Shown here: positions 26,081-34,755 of the stretch, piece by piece | Numbering within the stretch: the first letter of the stretch is position 1 | Layout of the letters: every line of letters starts with the position of its first letter | Made by a program: the position numbers and the translations under genes | Source: Micromonospora gifhornensis | GTDB lineage: Bacteria > Actinomycetota > Actinomycetes > Mycobacteriales > Micromonosporaceae | Length of the DNA stretch: 64,000 nucleotides | Assembly (NCBI RefSeq): GCF_016863515.1 | Contig: NZ_BOPA01000035.1 | Span: 43,471-107,470 of the forward strand | Direction of reading: 5' to 3' | Notes under the pieces: generated by a model | What the model saw: only the letters and a program-made list of their open reading frames with translations | Database searches by the model: none | What the model was told of the DNA's origin: nothing

Positions 26081-27421
26081 TCACCGGACGGTCAGCGTGG
26101 CCCGAACCTCGCCGGCCGGCCGCAAGGTGACCCTCGGTACGACGGCCAGCCGCTCGGTGCGGGTGTCGATGCGGTAGCGGGCGAGCAACGCGCTCAGCAG
26201 TACGGTCATCTCCAGCAGCGCGAAGTGTTCCCCGATGCAGCTACGCGGCCCGCCACCGAAGGGAAAGTACGCGTAACGCGGGCGCTCCTGGCGACCGAGA
26301 AACCGGCCAGGGTCGAAGCGCTCCGGGTCGGGCCAGAACTGCGGATGCCGGTGCGTGACCCACGGAGCGACGATCACCTTGGTGTTGGCCGGGATTCGGT
26401 AGCCCGAGATGGTGATATCGGACTCGGACATCCGCTCCATGCTGTAGACGGGCGGGTACAGCCGCATGCCTTCCATGACCGCGGCGCGCACCAACTCGCT
26501 GTTGCCGGTGCCGCTCTCGGCCGCGACCCGTTCCTGCACCTCAGGATGGCGGCCCAGCAGATGCATGGTGAAGGCCAGCCCGGCCGAGGTGGTCTCGTGC
26601 CCGGCGAGCAGGAACACCAGGACCTGATCCCGGATGTCCGCCACGGACAGCGCCTGCCCGGTCTCCGGATCGCGGGCGGCGAAAAGCCGGCCGAGCATGT
26701 CCTCGTGCTCGTCGCCGCCCGTTCGGCTCTGGCGCTCGGCGATGATGCGGTCGACGATCTCGTACTGGGTGGCGCGGACCCCCGCGATCCGGCGTGACCG
26801 CGGCGTGGGCCAGCTCAGCGGCAGCTTGACCACCTGCAGGGCGCGCGCGAGAGCGAGGTCGCCCAGGATCGGCATGAGCTCCTGCAGACGGGGAACGACG
26901 TCGTCGATGTCGTCACCGAACAGCGCCCGGCCGACCACCCGCATGGCGTAGCGCTGCGTGAGCTGGTACAGGTCGACGACGGATCCCGTGGTGAGGGCCA
27001 TGTCGTCGACGACCCGCGCCGCCTCGTCGGCCATCAGCTCGACGTAGCGGCCCACCCGGTGCGGCGTGAACAGCGGTTGCAACGTCCGCCGCTGCCGCAG
27101 CCACCGGTCTCCCTCGCTGGTCAGCAGGCCCTCACCGATGAATTCCCGAAGGATCTCGTACGCGCTCGCGCGGCGACTGAAGACCTGCGGGGTGGTCAGC
27201 ACCTGGTGGATGCCGTCGGGATGGTGCACGTTGACCACGTCCGCGCTCACCGCGCGAGGGCCCCGTGGCAGTCCCACGTGGTAGGCCACCACGTCGCCGT
27301 GCTCGTGGAAGCCGTTCAGTATCGATCCCAACAGGTCGTCGCGGAGCGCCGGCAACATGCCGAGGAGCGGATGGCCGGTCGGACCCGGTACGGTGGCGGC
27401 CTTGGATACCTGCGTCGTCAC
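26081..27421 (-). CDS. Cytochrome P450
   Basis: A 446-residue P450. The heme loop is FPFGGGPRSCIGEHFA with Cys395 as thiolate ligand. The I-helix oxygen motif is LLAGHETTSAGL, and the K-helix ExxR is in MEGMRLYP. The N-terminal PGPTGHPLLGMLPAL and overall pattern resemble CYP families acting on fatty acids and terpenoids rather than macrolide P450s. It starts with GTG at 27421 behind GGGGGGATC. It is convergent with the acyltransferase across only 20 bases, and a perfect palindrome lies just upstream of its start. It may hydroxylate the lipid product of the neighbouring operon. Confidence 0.88.
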   Translation of the reverse strand: MTTQVSKAATVPGPTGHPLLGMLPALRDDLLGSILNGFHEHGDVVAYHVGLPRGPRAVSADVVNVHHPDGIHQVLTTPQVFSRRASAYEILREFIGEGLLTSEGDRWLRQRRTLQPLFTPHRVGRYVELMADEAARVVDDMALTTGSVVDLYQLTQRYAMRVVGRALFGDDIDDVVPRLQELMPILGDLALARALQVVKLPLSWPTPRSRRIAGVRATQYEIVDRIIAERQSRTGGDEHEDMLGRLFAARDPETGQALSVADIRDQVLVFLLAGHETTSAGLAFTMHLLGRHPEVQERVAAESGTGNSELVRAAVMEGMRLYPPVYSMERMSESDITISGYRIPANTKVIVAPWVTHRHPQFWPDPERFDPGRFLGRQERPRYAYFPFGGGPRSCIGEHFALLEMTVLLSALLARYRIDTRTERLAVVPRVTLRPAGEVRATLTVR

Positions 27422-27443
27422 GGTGATCCCCCCGTTCAGCGAA

Positions 27444-27457
27444 TCGACGTACGTCGA
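27444..27457. promoter_or_regulatory. Perfect 14-base palindrome upstream of P450, candidate operator
   Basis: TCGACGTACGTCGA, centred about 29 bases upstream of the P450 start codon, where a TetR-type repressor site would be expected. No regulator gene is adjacent. Confidence 0.4.
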
Positions 27458-27522
27458 CTAGCTTTCCACGCGCCGGGCCACCGCATAAGCCCCTGTGGGC
27501 ACGCGGCGGGACGCACCGCATG

Positions 27523-27568
27523 GCGCGGCCGGGCGTGGCGCCGGGACGGCGCGCACGCTCGGCCGCGC
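27523..27568. terminator. Long hairpin terminator of the GH43 gene
   Basis: About 20-base arms (27523-27542 and 27548-27568) pair with one mismatch and one bulge around a 5-base loop, just downstream of the GH43 stop and before the P450 promoter, both on the minus strand. Confidence 0.7.
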
Positions 27569-27604
27569 GAGAAGGCGCGCACTGCCTCCCGCGTGTGTCG
27601 CCTC

Positions 27605-29260
27605 TCACCCGGGGCGGTACGACGCCCAGTCGAAGTCCGCGTACCCGCCCTCAGCACCCAGGTCCTGAACCCACAGGCCGACGAATGCGCCGGTGAAGCC
27701 CCAACCCTCGGGCTCGCCGTCCACGATGGTCGCCGCGTATTCGTCGGACAGGATGGTGGCGTCCAACTCTGCCGGCAGGTCGACCCAGCGCTCCGTCCCG
27801 GCGAACTGGTAGGCGAATGTGACCCGCGGACCGTCGAAGGTGACCCGTAGCGTGATTTCGCCGGTCTCCGGTAGTTCGACGCGGCAGGCGTCGTGCGTGA
27901 CACGTCGGCCGCTGTCGCACGACAGCACCTCAAGCACCGGTTGCCCGTCGTCGTCGGCGGTCACGTAGGCGTAGTGCCAGTTGCGGGTGTTGTAGTAGGC
28001 GGTGACGCCGGCGAGCTGGCGGTAGTTGGCGGGCGTGAAGTGCATGTGTGCGGTCAGCTCGCACTGCATGGCGGTCACCCGGCGCGCGACCAGGCTCGGA
28101 CGCCGCCGACTGACCGGCGACTGTCCCCCGAATACGCGCAGGAACGAGGGTCGCGAGGTGAGATCCACCCAGTCCGGGGTGGCGGGACGACGCAGTGTCG
28201 ACCATTCCGGGCCGAGTGCCGGCTCGGTGAAGTCGTCCCACTCCTCCGTCGGGGCCTCCTGCGGCTCGGCTTCGCCCGGCACCGGCACGACCATCGCCGG
28301 TATGCCGCCCTCGATGCGCGGCCACTCCCCCTCCGGCCAGTGCACCGCCTGGATCGCGGTCTCCCGGCCGAGCACGCACCGACCGAGTGGGGTGTACGGC
28401 CGGGCCGCCAGGTGCGCCATGTACCAGCGTCCATCCGGGGTGGACACCAGGCTGCCGTGGCCGGCCTTCTGGAGTTCCAACTCCGGGCGGCCGTGCGACG
28501 TGAGCATCGGGCCGGCCGGATCGACCTCGTACGGCCCGAACAGGTTGCGGGAGCGGGCCATCGTCACCTGGTGCGTCCACGACGTGCCGCCCTCCGCGGT
28601 CACCAGGTAGTACCAGCCGTCCTTCTGGTACACGTGCGGCGCCTCGGTGACGCCGACGGCGGTGCCGGGGAAAATGATCCGCTCGGTGCCGACGAGGCGA
28701 CGGGCCGCACGGTCGTACTGTTGGATCTGAATGCCCGCGAACCGATCACGGCCCGGCCGCCAGTCGGCGGTCATCGACAGCATCCAGGTCGTGCCGTCCT
28801 CGTCGTGGAACAGCGAGGCGTCGAACCCGCGCCCGTGCAGTACCACCGGGTCCGACCATGGCCCGTCCAGGTCACGCGCGGTCACCAGATAGTTCTGCGG
28901 GTCCCAGTATCCGCTGGCGAAGCTCGCCACGTCGGCGTAGACGAGATAGAACTCGCCATCGACGTAGGAAAGGTCGGGTGCCCATATGCCGTTGGAGTCG
29001 CCGGTTCCGGTGAGGTCGAGAAGCCGCCGTTCGGTGAGGATGCCGCCGAGTGGGCGCCAGTGCACCAGGTCGGTCGAGTGATGCAGCCGCACCCCGGGGT
29101 ACCACTCGAAGGTCGACGTGGCGATGTAGTAATCGGTGCCGACGCGCAAGATCGACGGGTCGGGATGGAAGCCGGGTAGAACCGGGTTGCGGATTAGCCG
29201 GCCGAGCACCTCGCCGCCGTGGGGCCCGGCCGACGCCGGGCTCGTTGTTGCGGTCGTCAT
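27605..29260 (-). CDS. Glycoside hydrolase family 43 (beta-xylosidase / arabinofuranosidase type)
   Basis: A 551-residue two-domain protein. The five-bladed propeller (about residues 22-330) shows the GH43 residues: base Asp34 in FHPDPSI, pKa-modulating Asp147 in GFDASLF and acid Glu206 in VTEAPHVY. The C-terminal region (about 350-551) is the beta-sandwich typical of two-domain beta-xylosidases. There is no signal peptide, so it acts inside the cell on imported xylo-oligosaccharides. The ATG at 29260 has GGAGAAG upstream; longer frames add residues unlike the family. It stands alone, with a hairpin behind it, and is likely a sugar-utilisation gene separate from the biosynthetic loci. Confidence 0.87.
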   Translation of the reverse strand: MTTATTSPASAGPHGGEVLGRLIRNPVLPGFHPDPSILRVGTDYYIATSTFEWYPGVRLHHSTDLVHWRPLGGILTERRLLDLTGTGDSNGIWAPDLSYVDGEFYLVYADVASFASGYWDPQNYLVTARDLDGPWSDPVVLHGRGFDASLFHDEDGTTWMLSMTADWRPGRDRFAGIQIQQYDRAARRLVGTERIIFPGTAVGVTEAPHVYQKDGWYYLVTAEGGTSWTHQVTMARSRNLFGPYEVDPAGPMLTSHGRPELELQKAGHGSLVSTPDGRWYMAHLAARPYTPLGRCVLGRETAIQAVHWPEGEWPRIEGGIPAMVVPVPGEAEPQEAPTEEWDDFTEPALGPEWSTLRRPATPDWVDLTSRPSFLRVFGGQSPVSRRRPSLVARRVTAMQCELTAHMHFTPANYRQLAGVTAYYNTRNWHYAYVTADDDGQPVLEVLSCDSGRRVTHDACRVELPETGEITLRVTFDGPRVTFAYQFAGTERWVDLPAELDATILSDEYAATIVDGEPEGWGFTGAFVGLWVQDLGAEGGYADFDWASYRPG

Positions 29261-29741
29261 GTCGCTTCTCCGTAGCGGTAGCTTCATCGGAACTTTCGGC
29301 GGATATCGATCGCCGTGTCGGCACAGAATAGCCACGAGAACGCCGCGGTGACAATGTCGACCGTCCGTACTGAATGCGTTTTCCTGACACCGCGCTTCCG
29401 GAAGTTGTTCCGGTAGTTTGCCCGCATTCACCTTCCTACTGGCCTGGTGAAGCGGTCGATGCTGGGCACTGACCGGATCTAAGCACGAAGCCGGTCAGGG
29501 CGGGTCCTGTCGAGCATGAGCTCCTTGCATCGTGCGCAGAGCGCCGACATCCGACCGGCCCGCCGTGAAGGCGTACCTGCGCAGTTAGGTCGTGACGCGC
29601 CGCTGTGGAAGCTCGACGGGCTCAGCGAATACGACATTCGCCTCCGTCGACCCGGACCGCAACCGCCCTGCTCGGTCTGGTGAAGCGCTCGGGCTCGATC
29701 GCCGCATTCGCTGCGGTACCGGCCACGGTAGAGTCGGCGCG
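29261..29741. other. Divergent non-coding region between GH43 and metallophosphoesterase
   Basis: A stretch of 481 bases without a supported gene, carrying both outward promoters. The GH43 side holds a CGGAACTTTCG element. Nothing else is recognisable. Confidence 0.4.
29288..29298 (-). promoter_or_regulatory. Possible xylan-regulon operator upstream of GH43
   Basis: Read on the minus strand it is CGAAAGTTCCG, one base off the CGAAA-N-TTTCG dyad that I recall for LacI-type xylan regulators in streptomycetes. It lies about 28 bases before the GH43 start codon. It is a short match, so chance is possible. Confidence 0.3.
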
Positions 29742-30545
29742 GTGACGGACCCTACCGCGCCGCTCTACGCCGCTGCGGACATTCATGGCCACCGGACGGA
29801 GTTTGGTCGCGCCCTCGTCGAGGCAGGCCTTGTCGATTCGACCGGCGGTTGGTGTGGTGGTCGCGCTCGGCTGTGGCTGCTCGGTGATTACGTCGACCGC
29901 GGCCCCGATGGGATCGGTGTCATCGAGGACATCTGGACCCTTGCTGCGGAAGCAGCCGCCGCGGGCGGCGAGGTACGTTGTCTGCTGGGCAACCACGAGG
30001 TGCAGCTGCTCGCCGCCCATCACTTCGGCACCACGCTGGTCGTCGGGCTGGACGAGCCGGGCGGTTTTCGCAGTGGCTGGGCCAGGTTCGGCGGCTGCGG
30101 CGAGGATCTGCGCCGGTTGACAGACGAGCACCTCGCCTGGATGTCCGCTCTGCCGGCCGTCGCGGTCGTCGACGGCATCCTGCTCGTGCACTCCGATTCC
30201 GTGCGCTACCTGGAGCGCGGATCCGATGTGGCGGCTGTCAATACCAGCGTGCGAACCGCCCTGCAGACGCGAGACACCAACGTGTGGCTGGAGCTTGCGT
30301 TTCAGATGAGTGATCGGGGCGCGTTCCGCGGCGCCAACCCGGCGGAGGTCGAGGCTGCGGTGTTCACCATGCTCGACCGCCTGGGCGGCACGGAGATTGT
30401 GCACGGCCACAGCACCCTGACGAAGCACTTCGGGATAGCTCCCGAGGACATCACGGGGCCACTGCGATACGCCGACGGCCGGGTGTCGGCCGTCGACGGC
30501 GGCGTCTACGAGGGCGGCCGCATCATCGTCACCCGGCTGCGCTGA
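29742..30545 (+). CDS. Calcineurin-like (PPP-type) metallophosphoesterase
   Basis: A 267-residue protein with all metal-binding motifs of the superfamily: DIHGH (13-17), GDYVDRG (48-54), GNHE (83-86) and a later EIVHGHSTL. The two-metal centre hydrolyses phosphoesters or phosphoproteins. The arrangement GDYVDRG/GNHE is that of PPP-family Ser/Thr phosphatases and bis(5'-nucleosyl)tetraphosphatases of bacteria. The GTG at 29742 is chosen because the first motif begins 12 residues later. It is a single-gene unit with no obvious partner. Confidence 0.83.
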   Translation: MTDPTAPLYAAADIHGHRTEFGRALVEAGLVDSTGGWCGGRARLWLLGDYVDRGPDGIGVIEDIWTLAAEAAAAGGEVRCLLGNHEVQLLAAHHFGTTLVVGLDEPGGFRSGWARFGGCGEDLRRLTDEHLAWMSALPAVAVVDGILLVHSDSVRYLERGSDVAAVNTSVRTALQTRDTNVWLELAFQMSDRGAFRGANPAEVEAAVFTMLDRLGGTEIVHGHSTLTKHFGIAPEDITGPLRYADGRVSAVDGGVYEGGRIIVTRLR

Positions 30546-31078
30546 ACGCCACGCGGGGGCATGGTCGCCTGCCATCACCGCGATGGCTGACGCCCGCATC
30601 GACCATCAACGCTGTGCGTTGGGAGCCTCGGTTGGGTGCGGCATCGGGGGCTCGTTGGGGGGTGTCCACGACGCGAGGACCCAGACGAGTCCCCTGCACC
30701 TGGCCTGTCAGGTTCCTGGCCTGCCCAAACCGGCCCCACGACAAGGTCATGCGCGAGATCGGCCTATCCAGACTCCCTACGGGACTCTCTCTCCACGGGG
30801 GTGAGCCATTCATGCCGCGATCGCCTCCTGGCCATCTATCCCCAGATCACCAACCGGGACCGTCTCCTGCTTCAGCTCCTCGACGACCATCAGGTCCTCA
30901 CCATCGGCCAGATCCGCCCGCCCTCGACGCTCTCGGTGACCTCGCCCGCGCGGACCGACAACGGGTCCACGGCCTCCCGGTAACCCGCCCGCCGGTGGTG
31001 CCTGCGGTGCGGAGTACCGGCCTTGTCCGGATCCGTGCCGGTTATGATTATGGCGGGAGTTCGGGAGGAAGGAACTTC
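30546..31078. other. Region holding a gene relic and the ECF42 promoter
   Basis: A stretch of 533 bases between the phosphoesterase and the sigma factor. The middle carries a decayed replication-relaxation fragment (30811-30983). The remainder has no supported gene. The promoter for the sigma gene should lie in the last 80 bases, where ATTATG-like sequence occurs near 31045. Confidence 0.4.
30811..30983 (+). pseudogene. Relic of a replication-relaxation family gene (N-terminal part)
   Basis: In one frame the region reads RDRLLAIYPQITNRDRLLLQ followed by LLDDHQVLTIGQI, which matches the opening of replication-relaxation proteins (winged-helix start, R-D-x-x-L-L and H-x-V-L-T-x-x-Q). After GQI the similarity shifts to the next frame (ALDALGDLARADRQRV), and both frames then stop. 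The protein family is typical of actinomycete plasmids and integrative elements, so this is probably debris of a past mobile element. There is no convincing ribosome site. Confidence 0.5.
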
Positions 31079-32368
31079 ATGGGGCGGCCGACCGACTTGG
31101 GCCCGCAGGACCAGGAGGTAATCGTCCGTGCGTTCCGGGAGGAGTCGGGACGAGTCGTCGCGGCGCTGATCCGGCTGACCGGTGACTGGGACCTGGCTGA
31201 GGACTGCACCCAGGACGCCTTTGTGGAGGCGTTGCGTACCTGGCCCGAGTCCGGGGTGCCGCGCCGTCCTGGCGCCTGGCTCATGACGGTGGCCCGCAAC
31301 CGGGCCTACGACCGACTGCGGCGCGCCACCACGGAGAGCAGCAAACTGCGGGAGCTCGCCGCCCTGGCCGTTGACACCGACTCAGACGACCCCGACGACG
31401 CGGGGGCAGAGATCCAGGACGACCGTCTTCGCCTCATGTTCACCTGCTGCCATCCGGCGCTGCCACTGGAGGCCAGGGTGGCGCTCACCCTGCGTACTTT
31501 GGCGGGCCTGACGACCGCGGAGATCGCCCGCGCGTTCCTGCTGCCCGTGCCGACCATGGCCAAGCGCCTAGTCCGTGCGAAGCGGAAGATTGCCAACGCG
31601 GCGATACCCTTCCGGGTGCCACCGCCGAACCTGCTGCCGGAGCGTACGTCCGGGGTGCTGGCGGTGCTCTACCTGTTGTTCAACGAGGGTTACGCGTCGT
31701 CCGGCGGCGCGGAGCTGGCCCGTGACGGGTTGTGCATGGACGCGATCCGGCTGACCCGGGCGCTGGTGGGGTTGTTGCCCGGCGAGCCCGAGGCGGCCGG
31801 GCTGCTCGCGCTCATGCTCTTGCAGCACTCCCGGCGCCGGGCGCGGGTTGACGCCAACGGTGACCTGATCACCCTGGAGGACCAGGACCGTTCGCTCTGG
31901 GACCGGGTGGAGATCGACGAGGCGATCGGCCTACTAGATGGGCTGGGCAGCCAGCGGATCGGCCCATACCAGGTCCAGGCCGCCATCGCGGCCTGTCACG
32001 CCGAGGCGTCCTGTGCCGCGGACACCGACTGGGCGCGGATAGTCGCCCTGTACGGACGCCTCGCAGAGCTGACCCCCTCACCGGTGGTGGAGCTGAACCG
32101 GGCGGTCGCGGTCGCCATGGTCGATGGCCCGGAGGCGGCCCTGCGGCTGGTCGATGACCTGGACGCCTCCGGCCAGCTGCGCGACTATCACTTGTTGCCG
32201 GCGCTGCGCGCCGACCTACTGCGCCGCCTCGGCCGCCGGGGAGACGCCGCCGCGAGCTACCAGCGTGCGCTCGGGCTCACCGGCAATGTGGCTGAGCGCC
32301 GTTACCTGAGCCGTCGGATGGACGAGATGACCGGCGCCGGGACGGGGGCGTGGACGCCGGGCCCCTGA
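31079..32368 (+). CDS. ECF42-type RNA polymerase sigma factor with C-terminal TPR-like extension
   Basis: A 429-residue protein, twice the length of an ordinary ECF sigma factor. Regions 2 and 4 occupy the first about 190 residues (LTGDWDLAEDCTQDAF; RRPGAWLMTVARNRAYDRLR; LTTAEIARAFLLPVPTMAKR). The rest is the helical domain specific to ECF42 sigma factors (LYLLFNEGYASSGG; LNRAVAVAMVDGPEAAL). ECF42 members are characteristically linked to DGPF/YCII proteins, and one lies at 36642-36977, with two ABC genes in between. The ATG at 31079 has GGAGGAAGGAA upstream. There is no anti-sigma factor; the C-terminal domain is thought to control activity in this group. Confidence 0.88.
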   Translation: MGRPTDLGPQDQEVIVRAFREESGRVVAALIRLTGDWDLAEDCTQDAFVEALRTWPESGVPRRPGAWLMTVARNRAYDRLRRATTESSKLRELAALAVDTDSDDPDDAGAEIQDDRLRLMFTCCHPALPLEARVALTLRTLAGLTTAEIARAFLLPVPTMAKRLVRAKRKIANAAIPFRVPPPNLLPERTSGVLAVLYLLFNEGYASSGGAELARDGLCMDAIRLTRALVGLLPGEPEAAGLLALMLLQHSRRRARVDANGDLITLEDQDRSLWDRVEIDEAIGLLDGLGSQRIGPYQVQAAIAACHAEASCAADTDWARIVALYGRLAELTPSPVVELNRAVAVAMVDGPEAALRLVDDLDASGQLRDYHLLPALRADLLRRLGRRGDAAASYQRALGLTGNVAERRYLSRRMDEMTGAGTGAWTPGP

Positions 32369-32782
32369 GCGCCGGCATGCCGCCGATGGCCCCGCCGTTC
32401 GGCACCGGGTGGCGCGCATCGCGCCCCATGGTTGATGGCGTTGGCGGGTGAGGAGGCAGCCGCCGTCTGCGCAGTTTGACGATGGACCGTCGGTACGGCC
32501 CGGCACATGATGAGGCAGCGACGTGTCACGGGCATACCGCGCTCGGCGTGGATGCGCCCCGTTCCCGCCGTTCGCGCTATCGGGAAGAACATCGTTTCCG
32601 TGATCAGCGACCGGCTGAGCCTGCTCGGCCTCCACCCCTTCGACCATCCGGACCTGTTCCCGCGCTTCGACGGGGAGGCCCGCCTCGGAGTCCGCTCCGG
32701 GATGGGCGGATGCAGTTGTCCATTTGCGGGCTCCGTGTTCGTCGTTCTCCTGAATACCCACGATCTCCGAACTGGAGGACCG
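32369..32782. other. Non-coding leader between ECF42 sigma factor and ABC exporter genes
   Basis: A stretch of 414 bases where I see no supported gene. Open frames on both strands lack ribosome sites and family resemblance. It presumably holds the promoter of the ABC genes. The codon pattern here is irregular compared with its neighbours. Confidence 0.4.
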
Positions 32783-32881
32783 GTGACAGGTCATCACATA
32801 CACACGTGCAGCATCATCATTGCGAACTGCGACCGCAGGACCCTGCTCAGCTGCGCCCTCGTCGCAGGAGGGGTGCGATGA
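32783..32881 (+). CDS. Candidate 32-residue Cys-containing peptide coupled to ABC exporter
   Basis: GTG at 32783 follows GGAGG with a 4-base gap, shorter than ideal. The peptide has three Cys in a HTCSIIIANC and LLSCALVAGG context and ends in TGA overlapping the ATG of the ABC exporter gene (ATGA). The coupling and the double-Gly-like AGG near the end are suggestive of an exported peptide or a leader ORF. No modification enzyme lies beside it. The open frame continues upstream without another good start. Confidence 0.3.
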   Translation: MTGHHIHTCSIIIANCDRRTLLSCALVAGGVR

Positions 32882-34755
32882 CGCCGGAGACCCGCCTGCA
32901 AACCCTGGTCCGGCTGACCCGGGACCGGCTGGAGATCGCCCGGCTGGCCGGTCGCGCCGGCGCCCCGATGATCGTGACCATGGTGCTGGTCAACCTGGTC
33001 GTTGGGCTGTTGCCGCCTGCGTTCGTGGTGGCCTCCTCGATCCTGCTCGGCAAGGTGCCGGCCGCGGTCATCGCCGGCCTGGGATCGCCGGAGTGGGACG
33101 ACCTGGTGACCGCCTTCCTACTGGCCGCGGCGGCGTTCGTCGGACAGCAGATCGTTGCGCCGGTGCAGGAACTGCTCGGCAAGCTCGTGGCGCGGCGCAT
33201 CGACGGCTTGGTCAGCGGCGAGCTGATGTCGATCGCGACCAGGACTGCGGGGGTCGGCCCTTTGGAGGACCCGAGCCTGGTGGAGCACCTTCGGGTGGCC
33301 GCCCGGGAGCTGGAGAACTGGCTGTTCAGCCCTGGCGAGGCCGTGGCCGGCCTGCTCGCCCTGATCGGGCGCTACACACAGTTGGTCGGGTATGCCGTGG
33401 TGGTCGGCGTGGTGCTGTCGTGGCCCGCTGCGGCGGCGCTGGCCGCTGCCGTGGTGCTACAGCGTTACGGACAGCGCGGTGGCCTGCGGAAGTTTGCCGA
33501 GGAGCGGTTCCTGCTCGACCCGCAGGAGCTGAGGAACGACTACCTGCGTGAGGTGGCCACGGCGGCGGGTTCGGCCAAGGAGATGCGCGTCTTCGGGCTG
33601 CACAACTTCTTCGTGGATTTCTGGCGCCACAGCTTCCTCGAATGGCTGGCGCTGGTGTGGGAGGCGCGCCGACGGATCTATCTGTGGCAGTTCGTCCGGG
33701 TCACGATTGTTGGCCTGGTCATTGCCGGCGCGGTGTTCGCCTTCGCGGGCCGGGCCGGGACGGATGTGACGGCCGGGCTGACCCTGACCGGGTTCGCGAT
33801 GGTCATGCAGGCGGCACTCGGCGCGCTGCGGCTGGGCGAGTACTGGCCGGAGTCGGACCTTCAGACCGCTCTCGGCATGCACGCCTACCAGAAGGTCAAG
33901 CTCTTCCGCGAAGGAGTCGCCCGGTACGCCGGGCAGGCTGTGGGGGACGTCGCAGCGCCGCCCGCCCCGCCGACCGGGACGATCCACTTCGACCGGGTGA
34001 GCTTCCACTATCCGGGCGACGACCGGATGATTTTTGAGGACCTGGACCTCACCATCCCGATCGGTCAGTGCACGGCCCTGGTCGGTGTGAACGGCGCCGG
34101 CAAGACCACCCTGGTCAAGCTGCTCGCCCGGTTGTACGAGCCGACCTCGGGCACGATCCGGCTGGACGGCGTCGACATCCGCTCATACGAGCTGCACGAG
34201 TGGCGGGCCCGGCTCGGGGTCACCTTCCAGGAGTTCGCCCGGTTCGAGGTGTCGGCCGCCGACAACGTCGGCTTCGGTGCGGTGGAGCACCTGGACGACC
34301 GGGCCGGGATCCGGTCCGCGGTCGAGGCGGTGAACCTACACGAGATGCTCGACACGCTGCCGCGCGGCATGGAGACCTTGTTGGCCCGGCACCTCGTGGA
34401 CGGCGCCGACCTGTCTGGGGGGCAGTGGCAGCGGATCGCGTTGGCTCGGGCGCTGTTCGGCCTGCGCCACGGCGCCTCGATCCTGGTACTCGACGAGCCC
34501 ACAGCCAGCCTGGACGTCCGCGCCGAGGCCGGCTTCTTCCGGGAGTTCACCCAGCTCACGGAGGGTGCCACAACGTTGTTGATCTCGCACCGGTTCTCCA
34601 CCGTGCGGCAGGCCGATCGAATCGTGGTGCTCGACGGCGGCCGAGTGGCTGAGCAGGGCAGCCACGACGAGCTGATGGCCCAGGACGGCGAGTACGCACG
34701 ACTGTTCCGGTTGCAGGCCGACCGGTTCACCGACGAGACGACGAGGGTGGCATGA
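32878..34755 (+). CDS. ABC exporter, fused permease-ATPase subunit 1
   Basis: A 625-residue type IV (MsbA-like) exporter half: a six-helix membrane domain (about residues 25-330) followed by a nucleotide-binding domain with Walker A GVNGAGKTT (about 403), signature LSGGQ (about 513), Walker B ILVLDEPTASLD and H-loop LLISHRFSTV. The Q-loop is VTFQEF. The gene overlaps the next ABC gene (ATGA at 34752), so the two form a heterodimer. The substrate is unknown; export of a lipid, peptide or drug is typical. It sits between the ECF42 sigma factor and its DGPF partner, so sigma control is likely. Confidence 0.87.
   Translation: MTPETRLQTLVRLTRDRLEIARLAGRAGAPMIVTMVLVNLVVGLLPPAFVVASSILLGKVPAAVIAGLGSPEWDDLVTAFLLAAAAFVGQQIVAPVQELLGKLVARRIDGLVSGELMSIATRTAGVGPLEDPSLVEHLRVAARELENWLFSPGEAVAGLLALIGRYTQLVGYAVVVGVVLSWPAAAALAAAVVLQRYGQRGGLRKFAEERFLLDPQELRNDYLREVATAAGSAKEMRVFGLHNFFVDFWRHSFLEWLALVWEARRRIYLWQFVRVTIVGLVIAGAVFAFAGRAGTDVTAGLTLTGFAMVMQAALGALRLGEYWPESDLQTALGMHAYQKVKLFREGVARYAGQAVGDVAAPPAPPTGTIHFDRVSFHYPGDDRMIFEDLDLTIPIGQCTALVGVNGAGKTTLVKLLARLYEPTSGTIRLDGVDIRSYELHEWRARLGVTFQEFARFEVSAADNVGFGAVEHLDDRAGIRSAVEAVNLHEMLDTLPRGMETLLARHLVDGADLSGGQWQRIALARALFGLRHGASILVLDEPTASLDVRAEAGFFREFTQLTEGATTLLISHRFSTVRQADRIVVLDGGRVAEQGSHDELMAQDGEYARLFRLQADRFTDETTRVA

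Noticed and set aside
29508..29520. 13-base identity (TGTCGAGCATGAG) with 36556-36568, possible direct repeats flanking an inserted segment
   Set aside because: The match does not extend beyond 13 bases, and the flanks show no insertion boundary, so chance in 64 kb of high-GC sequence is likely. The TGTCGA parts also lack a suitable -10 for an ECF42 promoter.
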